Origin: Gammaproteobacteria bacterium
GTDB taxonomy: Bacteria; Pseudomonadota; Gammaproteobacteria; Xanthomonadales; Wenzhouxiangellaceae
Assembly (NCBI GenBank): GCA_003567685.1
Contig: PWYW01000072.1
Coordinates: forward strand, 1-46,266
Length of the DNA: 46,266 nucleotides
Reading direction: 5' to 3'
Of this stretch, positions 27,201 through 33,274 are shown in pieces. The position numbers were made by a program, and so were the translations under genes. The notes under the pieces are model-generated. The model did not search any database. It worked only from the letters and a program-made list of their open reading frames with translations, and was not told the DNA's origin. The stretch's first letter is position 1. Each line of letters opens with the position of its first letter.

Positions 27201-29749
27201 TCGTCGAAGTGGATGTCACCGACTTCCCTGCCGGCGATCGTCTGCAGTTCTGGAACGGCAGCGACTGGCAAGACTTCGGCTGGGATGCCGGCCGCCAGGC
27301 CTGGTTCCTCGGCCGCGACGGTGCTGGCGGTGTCTCGGGCTTCCCGATCGAGGCCGACGAGGTGTTCCCGATCGAGCTCAGGGTCAACTTCCTGCCAGGG
27401 GATTACGACTTCACGGTCAGCGTTGAAAGCATCGATGACGACATCACCGGCGTCGGCGGCGTTTATGCCCTGTTTGCCGAAAGCGTCGAAGTGCTGCCTA
27501 CCCCGGCCACCATCACCTTCGTGGCGGCGGACCTGGTCCAGACCTTCGACGGCAACGTCAAGACCGTGGGCGTGACCACCGGGCCCGAGGCTGACCTGCC
27601 GGTTGATATCAGCTTCGATCCCGAGCCGCCGATCAATGCGGGCAGCTATGTCGTACAAGCTGTCATCACCGACCCCTACTTCGACGGCAGTGCCACGACC
27701 AGCCTGCTGATCGAAAAGGGACAGGCCGAGGTGATCCTGTCGGATCTCAGCCAGGTCTTCGATGGTGCTCCCAAGCCGGTCACCGTTGAGACCGTGCCGG
27801 CTGGGCTGTCAATCAACGTGACGTACGACGGGTTGACCGATGCGCCAATACCGGTCGGCAGCTACTCGGTCTTCGCCAGTGTTGACGACCCCAACTGGGC
27901 CGGTTCAGCAGCGGGTCTATTGCAGATCACGCCGGCAACGGCAGATGTGACCCTGGTTGGCCTGGAGCAGACCTTCGACGGTTCACCGCGCGTGGTGATG
28001 GCCGATACCGATCCCGCCGGACTGACGGTCGAGATTACCTACGATGGCAGCCCCGTCGCACCGGTTGACGCCGGCAGTTACGCGATCGAGGCGACCGTGA
28101 ACGATGCCAACTTCATGGGCTCGGCAGTGGGTACCTTGATTGTCGATCCGGCAACGGCGGACGTTCAGCTCTCCGATCTGGTTCAGGTCTTTGATGGTCT
28201 GCCCAAGCCGGTCACTGTCATCACCGATCCAATCGGCCTGGCGGTGGAGGTCAGCTACGATGGCGACCCGGCGGCTCCAACGCCAGCGGGTGATTACGCC
28301 GTCACCGCTACGGTTGTCGATCCCAACTACGTCGGTTCGGCGAGCGACACTCTGGTGATTGAGCAGGGCGATCAGACCATCGACTTCCCGATGCTTATGG
28401 ATCGGACGGCAGACGATTCGCCGTTCACCCTGACCGCAACGGCGAGTTCAGGTCTGGCGGTCAGCTTCGAGGTGGTATCAGGACCGGCCACGGTGGACGG
28501 CGATGAAGTGACCCTGACCGGTGGCCTTGGTGAAGTGGTCATTGAAGCGCAGCAAGACGGAGACAGCGACTGGAATGCCGCGGTGCCGGTCCAGCAAGCC
28601 TTCCAGGTGACTGCCGGCCAGGCCGTTGCCATCGAGGCGATCAGCGCCACCAGCATTAGCGGTGTCGCCGGACAACCGATTGCCGCGGCCGACCTGCCGA
28701 CGGTTCGTGCCATTGATGCCAACGAGAACCCGGTCCCCGGAGTCACCGTCGGATTCGCCATAACGGGCGGAAGCGGCAGCATCAGCGGTAGCGTGGCCGA
28801 AACCGACAGCGATGGTCTTGCCCAACTGACCAGCTGGACCCTGGGTGGTGAAAATGTGCAGACGCTCGAGGCCAGTGCACCTTCCGTTGCGGCCGATCCG
28901 GTTGTCTTTACGGCGACGGTTGGTGGTGCGGCCGATGTGACTGTGCAGATAACGGATAACCGCGAGACCATCGAGGTGGGCACGCGCAATACCTACGTAG
29001 TGACCATCGGAAACCTTGGGCCCAGTGCGGTGCCGGAGGCTGAGGTCAGCGTTCCATTGCCGGCCGAGCTGGATCCTGCCACTGCCGAGTGGGTTTGCTT
29101 CCCGGGTAACGGGGCAAGCTGTGCGAGCGAGGGCACAGGGGCTATCAGTGATACGGTCTCGTTGCCGGAAGGTGGTTCGCTGGTCTACATTCTTGAAGCG
29201 GATGTTCGAGTCTTCGATGAGCGCCTGCTGGTGGTGACCGCGTCGGTGGATCTCGGAGCGATCACACCGGTTGATCCGAGTACGCTCATCGATTCCGATG
29301 AAACCTTCATCGAAATCGCCGAGGACTCCCTGTTCCGCGATCGCTTCGAGGCGGATTCGTTGAATGGCGGGCATAGCATGCGGGGTCAGATTCAGGGTTT
29401 CCTGACTCTGCCCGCCAGTATCGAAAGTCTCGGCAAGAGCGCGTTGCTGGTCACCGGGTTTGATGCCGGTGGACGCCAGAACTTGCGGGTCGTGCTGGTT
29501 CAATCAGACGATCAGCGCTGGATTCGCGCCTCGGTTCGTGGTGAGTCCGACCTGTGGGAGCACAGCGATTGGCAATCCTCAGCGCTTCAGGATCGATTGC
29601 TGGCTTTCGAGTTCAACGCGGGTCTGGGCAGCGTTATCCTGGCCGGTGAAGCGCTTGAGGTCATCAGCACTCAGACGCGCCAGGCAGTACTGCCGATCGG
29701 ACGGCTGGAGACACATCGAAGCGTTCGATTCGAGGCCGACTCGATGTAG
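15203..29749 (+). CDS. Giant exported multidomain protein: toroid, beta-helix and Ig-like repeats
   Basis: This uninterrupted frame encodes 4,848 residues. ATG 15203 is chosen because GGGGAA precedes it and a signal peptide follows (VLRGLLGLVFVVALIGATTA, cleavage near residue 27). Domains in order: alpha/alpha-toroid-like (~75-395); FLGRDG domain (~411-547); right-handed beta-helix (~550-2775) with many 'ISGNxI..NN' rungs and NWW motifs; an Ig-like/DUF7933-like segment (~2780-2905); three ~250-residue repeats (2907-3660); an unassigned domain; FLGRDG domains 2 and 3 (~3823-4100); four MBG repeats (~4102-4390); a companion beta domain; Big-1-like and DUF11-like domains; and a tail after LFRDRFE. 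This architecture is typical of surface or secreted adhesins and carbohydrate-active proteins. No autotransporter barrel, RTX repeats, LPXTG or PEP-CTERM anchor is seen. Function is unknown. Confidence 0.9.
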   Translation: MNINSSVLRGLLGLVFVVALIGATTAETRFDSGFDDGVVGPVSPGPDLGGFQTFAPLVAVPDVRDEPSPALPRGADLSFLEDAGSWLLTQQQPNGGFPWSPGTTATQANIQAPIGLGLLYAWRRTGNTDFLTAAVEAGDFLFDNPNTFANGSRRFSAADALFFVELSSVSGDPKYREEIDAEYWGPLAAGTYGPDADWNAADYAAAVVGNRLNANIVALAAWDLGFVSVAASRSAQPAIRQQIDDAIVGVLELVDNEGDFPLDLFGLTGAVWAGAIAGEDLNPQAGIWASATTTEGLASLLAGYQLPSGGMPGSTGSTTPVSQATAFSVLGWETLDSATFASNLTSATSFLAVLQQPDGQILNVLGGDPLQAGGVETHAESMAAFALSRLEADLSVAVSTGLVDPVPPLESGWAHFTAELSNDGAGTIENVLLWVEVDGIDDAAKSGVPELRLEYWADGAWVELAWAGSGFHGAIGRDGWFLGRDGSGGVPGFAVGPDFDEAISLRANFPNDLYQAQISVESLDSSFANAASGSVIYFSDSVTLPVQSNPVDVVYVDDAYEGAQPGDTLSFTLPDASTVTVVFGIDAFDDLQSGINAAAADGQVFVRGEHETSGQILIDRNLEIQGADLVDRAVISPASDLPGANSADAWILVSENVDFRLADLILDGGSQLVRQGLRNHGQTSIEGVSFRNIQESQYRGNAVLSFGGIVAGGAGGDSHASPGLAASTLTVTDSDFEQIGRVAILVKGTEATATISDNLFQGKGDGDFLDYAVEIGASGAATITNNEIRDNRGIASADGSVSGGILVSTFFGTSPPSSATISGNTIEDSAIGIALGFGAADSVDVSIAGNTLANNDIQLRTSFDDSGLIDQALADNAFDQAVVVTGVETTIFSTIAQAVDAADVGATVQLATDITEGLVALNKPLSLDGDGFTLTSTSANFGVSIQSVDVEVRNLKVDGAGTFGIHQSPGSDGLTIENTTVQNGGGSGFALNCSDNATLADISAFNNTGTGVSITNSNNVTIDGLTTSGNAFAGGFSAGVGIFSNSATCSPDGTSDVTITDNFSAAEPIPVYEQTTTGSIANVAVPSGLTHATGIGQISLFYQTSLANAVDVAEAFIAGDPALQPLVFARELGGPFQVEDAMSIQAAINAAEDGATIAVAAGSFTENLDLSNRNGLILLGAQAGVGAGVAGPRDAASVTDESIIIGSLGFGGGTPTVADLAIDGFRLEQASLVNNGARINGTLELRNLVVDFTTTYFLISVGTGSGHELVLLDSTLSGQRGFSIGNAQVTQATISGNVFNQSAASLVSASALDGVLDLTGNQFNGPRGLNLLTNNNVISNNVFNVVDVDGQQRGIDLYEVTGNAIEDNVFNTDDAIGILVIAGGRNEAVLDNEITNNQFLGSNASGVVNSIAGKSVDASCNWWGAADGPSGDGSGSGSAVAGEIDFEPWQTSVEGACDGFASPVTRLSDGAIFPSFSDAINDPDTLDGETLTGSAATYEENIVVNKAVTIAGAGPDTVIEGGGAAGNGITIPNGQAGVTIRELRVQNFGGNCIFGALSNHNTTIHDVEVDSCLASGAGGGIYLNGPVDNVSITDSTVTNSTTRGIVIWNGFKTNITISGNTVSGNNCCGIELQDGTASGVTITNNTVTGNGDNGIGVVGLTSGAGPNLIAENTVTDNGRFGIEVKLPDGSTTLDESADGAVVVRDNQVSLNSSVTDLRDLAGIAVFRRGWVAGANNVDIPTGVIVRNNTVSGYRQDNAASFSDGFGIVVEGTNIRVFDNTVDDNDVGIQRQSGHLPYTPNTNVDGDQGNLDDDYFGRGNSPVVCALVADNLFSGNSIDQRDVAQAGAPDPSGQVVNVSTDQFFCSIQDAIDAADTEAGHVIEVGAATFEETVLVNKSITLQGDPSGADRPVITFGSVPAESSLIRVQAQDVVIDGFDLIVDQSFIGEGIRSVGNAAGLVIRNNRISAEPSDPSALVPFGVRNAIGLNLSVRPDSVGSGFGPVTIENNDIVANPAGVGIAGFFRAGVAMDTVHGTLTGNDIQSFSHDAIIRFVLGGEIVVDDNTFRGGGLQFNEFNPTAPALISNNRFLPDADLVQALAGGQSSLRLQNNPNSIATTVSDNEFTGHTTAVRAENYPALAITGNQFAPATGLAYQHLVVSNRVNASNYIAPLEVDIAVDGNDFLGGVEPGTAIVFDNLNCCESVGSGSTTASFGDLRLGGTAPNIFDGSLAQYIVLDDTDGLVDFGLAESEAQPFFTDVDAQGNIWDGVAGADQTAAQRQATRDRIVDRFVNNDLGEVILEGQDSLTVELVGLAAGYAPGDSQTGDELARFSHDDVAGSIDQIFNVFTILDASGNPISAAQYDELFVSFTTDPADYIRSLSGTTVANVVAPDSIDVSLLFELQPDAPFGEYELVLTSFDVTGVVPTEVNLGDALAGEYFVLDSASQFISVRPDTVFVDDDFAGLSAGDPVVFDHPELGAPVNATFGIDAFATVPAGLGAVNNGGLVLVAEGQYPGGNLMLDGSQRLIGAGADVTVLGAEEGGWPSGQLGDVIVGSDNVEIASLQIHGYDSFRIDTAVGGVENIVIRDNRLRKGNQHGIVVDGRNWRITENVIEDAGQVLPHLGILGGFLDFAEDILVRGNTIRGSAATGVFIQGGPGIVLLNNDIEDNGGFGAASSAQAFMGYNRARSVPNPAIDVRTGDSVVLCNQVLANADGSASEVRATDSDAFVSLNALFDSASIANTGAGQLDATENWWEAGPLTDGDVLVDPELDAFDDYLSLCFPTPELNFSAPSVQPGGTVALTVSVEKPVAIASGGFDIGLEGVVFDVPLPAEFDVALVNDGCGTASLVANVLMVTDAALPAGTDGCEIELSISTLDTGTYEVFSSEFFSLETGLGGVPGSATLQVESAAIELDGFDSSTLTVAFETDVEATGLAGDASAWNGLSPSQIADAIAAAGDPVAAKQLFLDSFFEISISIGGVPTVVPAVALDDFGADWSAIIIDGTDTPAALTVEFQAGVIDLDFSLDQGNTGATRIDVAWTGTDNFQTGFGQPLAGPEPADNPFKVEFDVAYDLATGPAYGPATATFIDRSTPLQRPFATGIQFGATSIDPVAIDFPADTTATVSFNGGTDEPYAPGEVLAAAGDYVVLVTNNGNPGIVPGAQTAVAFTIEQATVSLAGLGSDTLTANFSQPVVTPAGDGPADIAALAVDVASKQALLDEFFEIRLSIGGVPTQVPAAALDDFGTDWSKVLFAGTSDSLSVTFEAGVIDLDFSLDQGNTGSSRIDVEWIGTSAFVTESGGQPLAGPDAADNPFKIEFDVAYDLASGPAYGPATATFIDRTTPLQRPFATGIQFGETTTDPVAIEFPADTIATVSLNGGSDEPYASGELLTAAGDYVVLVTNNGNPGIVAGAQTAVAFTIELATVTLDGLETSTLTANFSEQVVSTAAGYDGLTPAQIAATAVDPASKETFLLTFFDFDPAELGLISNWTAVQIDGTDTELSVTFNPGLFDKSFALDQGNTGASRIDAAWDGTDLFETLSGQPLEGPVESAFKLEFTVPYSDTTGVDYTAAVTTTFIDAVKPIIRPFAPGIESGTATTDPVAINFATGSYSTGLVAEYSLDGGTAVAYTSGEELVQAGAYELTVTNVSNPNVEPGASTTIRFTIEAELAISIDGPTPVPVVDEQFYEVRLQNTLATEPSENVIGQVIVARAAGIDVADLVVDFCADSEAAGTPENCADWLPLNLVEDGGELTATFGPGAGFPVPVGYDATTFFRVSFLTAGNYDVSVNALGVDSDGVLASDSIGIAATELAFDIVAGTSGVPTPDEGNGWAYYTATLINQGDALPENVLLWVEVDGIDQAEFDAGAALQYYNPVTESWTDFGWGMHADIDPSNQREAFFLGRDGMGSVTGFPVGDNEDFPTAIRVNFDNAIYDLTVSVETADQAAQTFIYGLFDEQIAVISLDVNLSFELDRGVAAPVQPPRWDYFTATLSNTDGGATPDNIVLFVEVDVTDFPAGDRLQFWNGSDWQDFGWDAGRQAWFLGRDGAGGVSGFPIEADEVFPIELRVNFLPGDYDFTVSVESIDDDITGVGGVYALFAESVEVLPTPATITFVAADLVQTFDGNVKTVGVTTGPEADLPVDISFDPEPPINAGSYVVQAVITDPYFDGSATTSLLIEKGQAEVILSDLSQVFDGAPKPVTVETVPAGLSINVTYDGLTDAPIPVGSYSVFASVDDPNWAGSAAGLLQITPATADVTLVGLEQTFDGSPRVVMADTDPAGLTVEITYDGSPVAPVDAGSYAIEATVNDANFMGSAVGTLIVDPATADVQLSDLVQVFDGLPKPVTVITDPIGLAVEVSYDGDPAAPTPAGDYAVTATVVDPNYVGSASDTLVIEQGDQTIDFPMLMDRTADDSPFTLTATASSGLAVSFEVVSGPATVDGDEVTLTGGLGEVVIEAQQDGDSDWNAAVPVQQAFQVTAGQAVAIEAISATSISGVAGQPIAAADLPTVRAIDANENPVPGVTVGFAITGGSGSISGSVAETDSDGLAQLTSWTLGGENVQTLEASAPSVAADPVVFTATVGGAADVTVQITDNRETIEVGTRNTYVVTIGNLGPSAVPEAEVSVPLPAELDPATAEWVCFPGNGASCASEGTGAISDTVSLPEGGSLVYILEADVRVFDERLLVVTASVDLGAITPVDPSTLIDSDETFIEIAEDSLFRDRFEADSLNGGHSMRGQIQGFLTLPASIESLGKSALLVTGFDAGGRQNLRVVLVQSDDQRWIRASVRGESDLWEHSDWQSSALQDRLLAFEFNAGLGSVILAGEALEVISTQTRQAVLPIGRLETHRSVRFEADSM
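15425..16390 (+). other. Alpha/alpha-toroid-like domain of the giant protein
   Basis: Residues ~75-395 contain repeated helical pairs with WLLTQQQPNGGFPW, ANIQAPIGLGLLYAW, SATTTEGLASLLAGYQLPSGG and FLAVLQQPDGQI. The Q-x-x-x-GGF/GG pattern at helix ends resembles terpene-cyclase, prenyltransferase and family-10 pectate-lyase toroids. An enzymatic role, for example polysaccharide cleavage, is possible, but the catalytic residues were not identified. Confidence 0.55.
16433..16845 (+). other. FLGRDG domain, copy 1
   Basis: Residues ~411-547 share a line of conserved blocks with two later copies: SGWAHFTAELSNDG, ENVLLWVEVDGID, a short YWADGAWVELAW strand, WFLGRDGSGGVPGF (FLGRDG at 481-486), an acidic and hydrophobic FDEAISLRANF, and YQAQISVESLD. 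I do not recognise a named family. It looks like a beta-sandwich of ~135 residues. Confidence 0.6.
16855..23530 (+). other. Right-handed parallel beta-helix region made of six modules
   Basis: About 2,200 residues are dense in short rungs of the form 'xxIxxNxIxxN' (for example TISGNTIEDSAIGIAL and TITNNTVTGNGDNGIGV), as in pectate-lyase/NosD-like helices. Six segments look like fresh helix starts, near 16950, 17872, 18627, 19613, 20786 and 22650. They have an 'sIqdAIdaA..G..I.V..G.y.E.l.l.k.ltL.G' pattern. NWWG-type motifs occur near 19467 and 23452. Confidence 0.8.
23921..26182 (+). repeat. Three tandem ~250-residue repeats in the giant gene
   Basis: The copies are 23921-24706, 24707-25453 and 25454-26182 (residues 2907-3168, 3169-3417 and 3418-3660). 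Each begins with 'L.GL.SSTLTANFS..V' and continues through FSLDQGNTG, a GTDxFxTxxGQPLxGP stretch, YGPATATFIDRSTPLQRPFA and 'VTNxxNPxxxxGA.T'. Copies 1 and 2 remain very similar at the DNA level, suggesting recent duplication. Copy 3 is shorter and more diverged. Confidence 0.85.
26669..27503 (+). other. FLGRDG domains, copies 2 and 3
   Basis: Copy 2 covers residues ~3823-3960 (NGWAYYTATLINQGD, ENVLLWVEVDGID, FFLGRDGMGSVTGFPVG, YDLTVSVETAD). Copy 3 covers ~3975-4100 (RWDYFTATLSNTDGG, DNIVLFVEVD, WFLGRDGAGGVSGFPIE, YDFTVSVESID). They lie in tandem here, about 3,300 residues from copy 1 in the same protein. Confidence 0.65.
27506..28372 (+). repeat. Four MBG-type repeats of 72 residues
   Basis: The period is 216 bp in the last three copies, which begin near 27725, 27941 and 28157. 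Each has 'V.L..L.QVFDG.PKPV.V.T.P.GL.V.V.YDG....P...GSY.V.A.V.DPN..GSA...L.I', the MBG beta-sandwich repeat found in stalks of large bacterial surface proteins. A QTIDFP companion domain, a Big-1-like domain (28618-28930) and a DUF11-like domain (28931-29320) follow. Confidence 0.8.
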
Positions 29750-29805
29750 ACAGAACGGTTGCCAGCGCCCCCGGCACCGGCAACCTGGTCATTGTTGAAC
29801 GAACC

Positions 29806-29833
29806 AAGGCCGGGTCATGGACCCGGCCTTTTT
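29806..29833 (+). terminator. Strong intrinsic terminator after the giant gene
   Basis: AAGGCCGGGT (29806-29815) pairs perfectly over 10 bp with ACCCGGCCTT (29821-29830) around a CATGG loop, followed by a T-run through 29833. It lies 57 bp after the giant gene's stop, before the convergent valS gene. The A tract on the other side could make it bidirectional. Confidence 0.9.
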
Positions 29834-29913
29834 CCTGGGCGCAGTCGCCTGATGGGCCAGCAGGCTGCTGGACACCCGTGAAGGTGGCGGACAGCCGATG
29901 AGACAGCGAGCGG

Positions 29914-32691
29914 TTATTTCAAGGATTCAAGCTTTTTGATCTGTCCGCTGAGTTCCTGCACCTTGGACTGGTGGGCGGTCAGGCGTTCGCGTTCCTTTTC
30001 GACCACCTCGGCGGGGGCGTTGGCGACGAAGCGTTCATTGGCCAGCTTTTTCTCGACGCCTTCAAGCCCTTTTTGTTCGCGTTCCAGTTGCTTGTTCAGG
30101 CGGGCCAGTTCTTCGCCGATGTCGACCAGGCCGGCCAGCGGGATCAGCAGGCGCAATTTGCCGGCCAGGGCCACGGCGCAGTCGCCGCTGTCGCGGTCTT
30201 CGGGCACGCGGTCGATGCTGTCGATGCGAGCCAGGCGGCGGATCAGGTCGTTGAATTTCTCCAGCCGCAGGTGGTCGCCGGACTCGCCTTGCTGAATCAT
30301 CAGCGGCATGGGTTTACCGGGCGCCAGGTTCAGTTCGGTGCGCGCCGAGCGAATCGCCGAGATCACGGTTTTCACCCAGTCGGCATCGGCTTCGGCGGCC
30401 TCGTCGATGGCGCCGGCTTCGGGCCAGGCAGCGGACATGATGTGCTCGCCGCCTGCGCCGGCCGGGCCCTTGACCTTCTGCCAGATTTCTTCGGTGACAA
30501 ACGGGATGAAGGGATGCAGCAGTCGCAAGGTGGCGTCCAGTACGGTGGCCAGGGTGTGGCGGGTGGCGCGGGCAGTGGCCGGGTCGTTGGCTTCGGCTTC
30601 TTCGAACAGGGCCGGCTTGGACAACTCCAGGTACCAGTCACAGAACTCGTTCCAGACAAACTCGTACAGCGCCTTGGCAGCGAGGTCGAAGCGGTACTCG
30701 GCCAGGGCTTGTTCCACCTCAACGATGGTGCGGCTGAGCCTTGAGCGAATCCAGCGCGACAGCGTGTCCAGTTCGTCCTCGGCCGGTACCGGCAGGGTGT
30801 CTTCGCCGGTGTTCATCAGGGTGAAGCGCGCGGCGTTCCAGAGCTTGTTGATGAAGTTGCGGTAGCCCTCGCAGCGGGCCAGATCGAACTTGATGTCGCG
30901 GCCGTGGCCGGCCAGTGCGGTAAAGGTGAAGCGCAGGGCATCGGCGCCGAAGGCCGGGATGCCGTCGGGGAATTCGTCGCGGGTGGCCTTTTCGATCTTT
31001 TTGGCCAGCTGCGGCTGCATCATGGCGCTGGTGCGCTTGGCCAGCAGGGCGTCCAGCTCGATGCCGTCGATCAGGTCGATCGGGTCCAGCACGTTGCCCT
31101 TGGACTTGGACATCTTCTGGCCGTCGCGGTCGCGGATCAGGCCGGTGATGTAGACCTGCTCGAACGGCACCTTGCCGGTGAAATGGCCGGTCATCATGAT
31201 CATCCGGGCCACCCAGAAGAAGATGATGTCGAAGCCGGTGATCAAGACGGACGACGGCAGGTAGCGATCAAACCCTTCGGCCTGCATGCGCTCAGGGTCT
31301 GGCCAGCCCAGGGTGGAATGCGCCCACAGGGCCGAGGAGAACCAGGTTTCCAGCACGTCATTATCCTGGCTTAGCGCGACATCGGCGGCCAGTCCATGCT
31401 TGCTGCGCACTTCGTCTTCGCTGCGCCCGACGTAGATAGTGCCTTGCTCGTCATACCAGGCCGGAATGCGGTGGCCCCACCACAGCTGGCGACTGATGCA
31501 CCAGTCCTGAAGGTTTTCCATCCAGTGGCGGTAGGTGTTGATCCAGTTGCCGGGCACGAACTCGACATCGCCGGACTCGACCGCGTCCAGGCCAAGCTTG
31601 CCCAGTTCGTCCATTTTCACGAACCACTGGTCGGTCAGGTAGGGCTCGATAATCTGGCCGGAACGGTCGCCTCGGGGCACCACCATGGCGTGCGGCTTTT
31701 CTTCCACCAGCAGGCCGGCGGCTTCGAGATCGGCAATGATCTTCCTGCGCGCTTCGAAGCGATCCAGGCCGCGATAGGCTTCGGGCGCGTTGTCGTTGAC
31801 GGTGGCGGTCGGGGTGAAGATGTTGATCGGCTCGAAGCCGTGGCGGCCGCCCACTTCCCAGTCGTTGAAGTCGTGGGCCGGGGTGATCTTGACGCAGCCG
31901 GTGCCGAATTCCATGTCCACGTAATCGTCGGCAATGACCGGAATCCGGCGGCCGGTCAGCGGCAGCTCGACGGTTTTGCCAACCAGGTCGGCGTAGCGCT
32001 CGTCGTCCGGATGGACGGCGACGCAGACATCACCCAGCAGGGTTTCCGGACGGGTCGTGGCCACCACGACATCGCCTTGCCCGTCGGATCGAGGGTAGCG
32101 GATTGACCACAGCTTGCCCTGCTCATCGCTGTTGATCACTTCCAGGTCAGAAATGGCGGTCTGCAGTACCGGGTCCCAGTTGACCAGGCGCGGGCCGCGA
32201 TAGATCAGCCCTTCCTCGTGCAGGCGCACGAAGGTTTCAACCACCGCTTCGGACAGGTCCGGGTCCATCGTGAAGCGTTCGCGCGACCAGTCGGCCGACG
32301 CACCCAGGCGGCGCATCTGCGAGGTGATGGTCGAGCCGGACTCATGTTTCCACTGCCAGACCCGGTCGATGAATGCATCGCGCGAGTAGTCGTCGCGCTT
32401 GCCGCCTTCGCCCTCGATCTGGCGGGTCACCACCATTTCGGTGGCAATGCCGGCATGGTCAACCCCCACCTGCCACAAGGTATCGCGCCCTTTCATTCGC
32501 TGATAGCGAATCAGCGCGTCCATCAGCGTGTGCTGAAAGGCATGCCCCATGTGCAGCGTGCCAGTCACGTTCGGCGGCGGCAACAGAATGCAGTAGGGCT
32601 CACCGCTGCCGGTCGGCTGAAAACAGCCCGACGCTTCCCACTGGCCATACCAGCGCTGTTCAAGATCGTGGGGGTTGTAGGTTTTGTCCAT
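29914..32691 (-). CDS. valS: Valyl-tRNA synthetase
   Basis: This 925-residue class Ia synthetase charges tRNA-Val. It shows [16 protein letters not shown] with the HIGH-box variant HMGH at residues 47-50, and the KMSKS loop at 526-530 ([14 protein letters not shown]). The CP1 editing region lies around residues 200-350. The C-terminal coiled-coil arm ([23 protein letters not shown]) is the ValS-specific tRNA-binding domain. Start ATG 32691 gives the canonical [16 protein letters not shown] longer open frame to 32811 only translates the upstream repeat tract. It is the last gene of the pepA-holC-valS order known in many gammaproteobacteria. The repeat tract between holC and valS may affect co-expression. 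Confidence 0.97.
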   Translation of the reverse strand: MDKTYNPHDLEQRWYGQWEASGCFQPTGSGEPYCILLPPPNVTGTLHMGHAFQHTLMDALIRYQRMKGRDTLWQVGVDHAGIATEMVVTRQIEGEGGKRDDYSRDAFIDRVWQWKHESGSTITSQMRRLGASADWSRERFTMDPDLSEAVVETFVRLHEEGLIYRGPRLVNWDPVLQTAISDLEVINSDEQGKLWSIRYPRSDGQGDVVVATTRPETLLGDVCVAVHPDDERYADLVGKTVELPLTGRRIPVIADDYVDMEFGTGCVKITPAHDFNDWEVGGRHGFEPINIFTPTATVNDNAPEAYRGLDRFEARRKIIADLEAAGLLVEEKPHAMVVPRGDRSGQIIEPYLTDQWFVKMDELGKLGLDAVESGDVEFVPGNWINTYRHWMENLQDWCISRQLWWGHRIPAWYDEQGTIYVGRSEDEVRSKHGLAADVALSQDNDVLETWFSSALWAHSTLGWPDPERMQAEGFDRYLPSSVLITGFDIIFFWVARMIMMTGHFTGKVPFEQVYITGLIRDRDGQKMSKSKGNVLDPIDLIDGIELDALLAKRTSAMMQPQLAKKIEKATRDEFPDGIPAFGADALRFTFTALAGHGRDIKFDLARCEGYRNFINKLWNAARFTLMNTGEDTLPVPAEDELDTLSRWIRSRLSRTIVEVEQALAEYRFDLAAKALYEFVWNEFCDWYLELSKPALFEEAEANDPATARATRHTLATVLDATLRLLHPFIPFVTEEIWQKVKGPAGAGGEHIMSAAWPEAGAIDEAAEADADWVKTVISAIRSARTELNLAPGKPMPLMIQQGESGDHLRLEKFNDLIRRLARIDSIDRVPEDRDSGDCAVALAGKLRLLIPLAGLVDIGEELARLNKQLEREQKGLEGVEKKLANERFVANAPAEVVEKERERLTAHQSKVQELSGQIKKLESLK

Positions 32692-32706
32692 GAGTAAAAA
32701 GAGCTG

Positions 32707-32829
32707 TAAAAGGTAAAAAGTAAAAGGTGAGAGGTAAAAGGTCAGAGGTAAAAGGTCAGAGGTGAAAGGTGAAAGGCAACGCCAGGCTCCATGCAACCTT
32801 TCACTTTTCACCTTTTACCTTTCACCTAC
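32707..32829. repeat. AAAGGT(G/A) repeat tract with self-complementary arm, holC-valS gap
   Basis: The left arm (32707-32776) has about ten degenerate 6-8 bp units of AAAGGT/GAGGT/AAAGGTCAG. The right arm (32796-32829) is the reverse complement pattern (CCTTTCAC, CTTTTCACC, TTTTACC, TTTCACC). Together they can fold into a long imperfect hairpin with a ~20 bp loop. The right arm overlaps the holC stop codon. Confidence 0.75.
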
Positions 32830-33227
32830 CTCAACACATGATGCTGCACATCAGCGCCGCGCTGTTTCCAGGCGATCCAGCGTTCGCGCAGTTTGGCTTT
32901 CAGGGATTCATCGGGCGGCACGATTTCCAGGATGCGTTCGAAGCGACCGCCCGGCAGCGGGGCAGTCGGGTCCAGGTTGATCAGGATGTCGGCGCTATCG
33001 GGTGCGTCTTCCATCAGCCGGATGGGTGCCGGGTCGGGCGCCATGGCGTGCGGCAGGAAGCGGCCTTCCGGCTGCAGCCATAACTGCTTGTCCAGTTGCT
33101 GCAGCTGCGCGCGCGGTGCCACCACCGCAATGCTGGCTACCGTCGGCCAGGCCCGCCCTACCAGCACCCCGGCAACAAACAGCGGGTCGGTAAACCGCCC
33201 GCTCAGTTCGTAGAAATCCACCCTCAC
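32826..33227 (-). CDS. holC: DNA polymerase III chi subunit
   Basis: This 133-residue protein connects SSB to the clamp-loader psi subunit during replication. Recognised from MRVDFYEL at the start, the Rossmann-like VASIAVVAPRAQLQQLDKQLW, the FLPHAMAPDPAPIRL segment, ADILINLDP, and RILEIVPPDESLKAKLRERW with a terminal HH. The length is near that of the E. coli protein (147). The start is GTG 33227. A second in-frame GTG lies two codons later. Its position between pepA and valS supports the call. The stop lies inside the right arm of the downstream repeat. Confidence 0.9.
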   Translation of the reverse strand: MRVDFYELSGRFTDPLFVAGVLVGRAWPTVASIAVVAPRAQLQQLDKQLWLQPEGRFLPHAMAPDPAPIRLMEDAPDSADILINLDPTAPLPGGRFERILEIVPPDESLKAKLRERWIAWKQRGADVQHHVLR

Positions 33228-33274
33228 GGCGACTCAAGTTCCCTTGTTCTGGCCGGGCATCGCAAAACCCTTTT

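Noticed and set aside
29100-29749. Autotransporter barrel, RTX or LPXTG-type anchor at the end of the giant protein
   Set aside because: There are no GGxGxDxxx nonapeptides, no terminal aromatic beta-barrel pattern and no LPXTG or PEP-TM-Arg tail in the sequence.
32692-32811. N-terminal extension of ValS by 40 residues
   Set aside because: The extra residues only translate the AAAGGT repeat tract. The canonical ValS start is at 32691.
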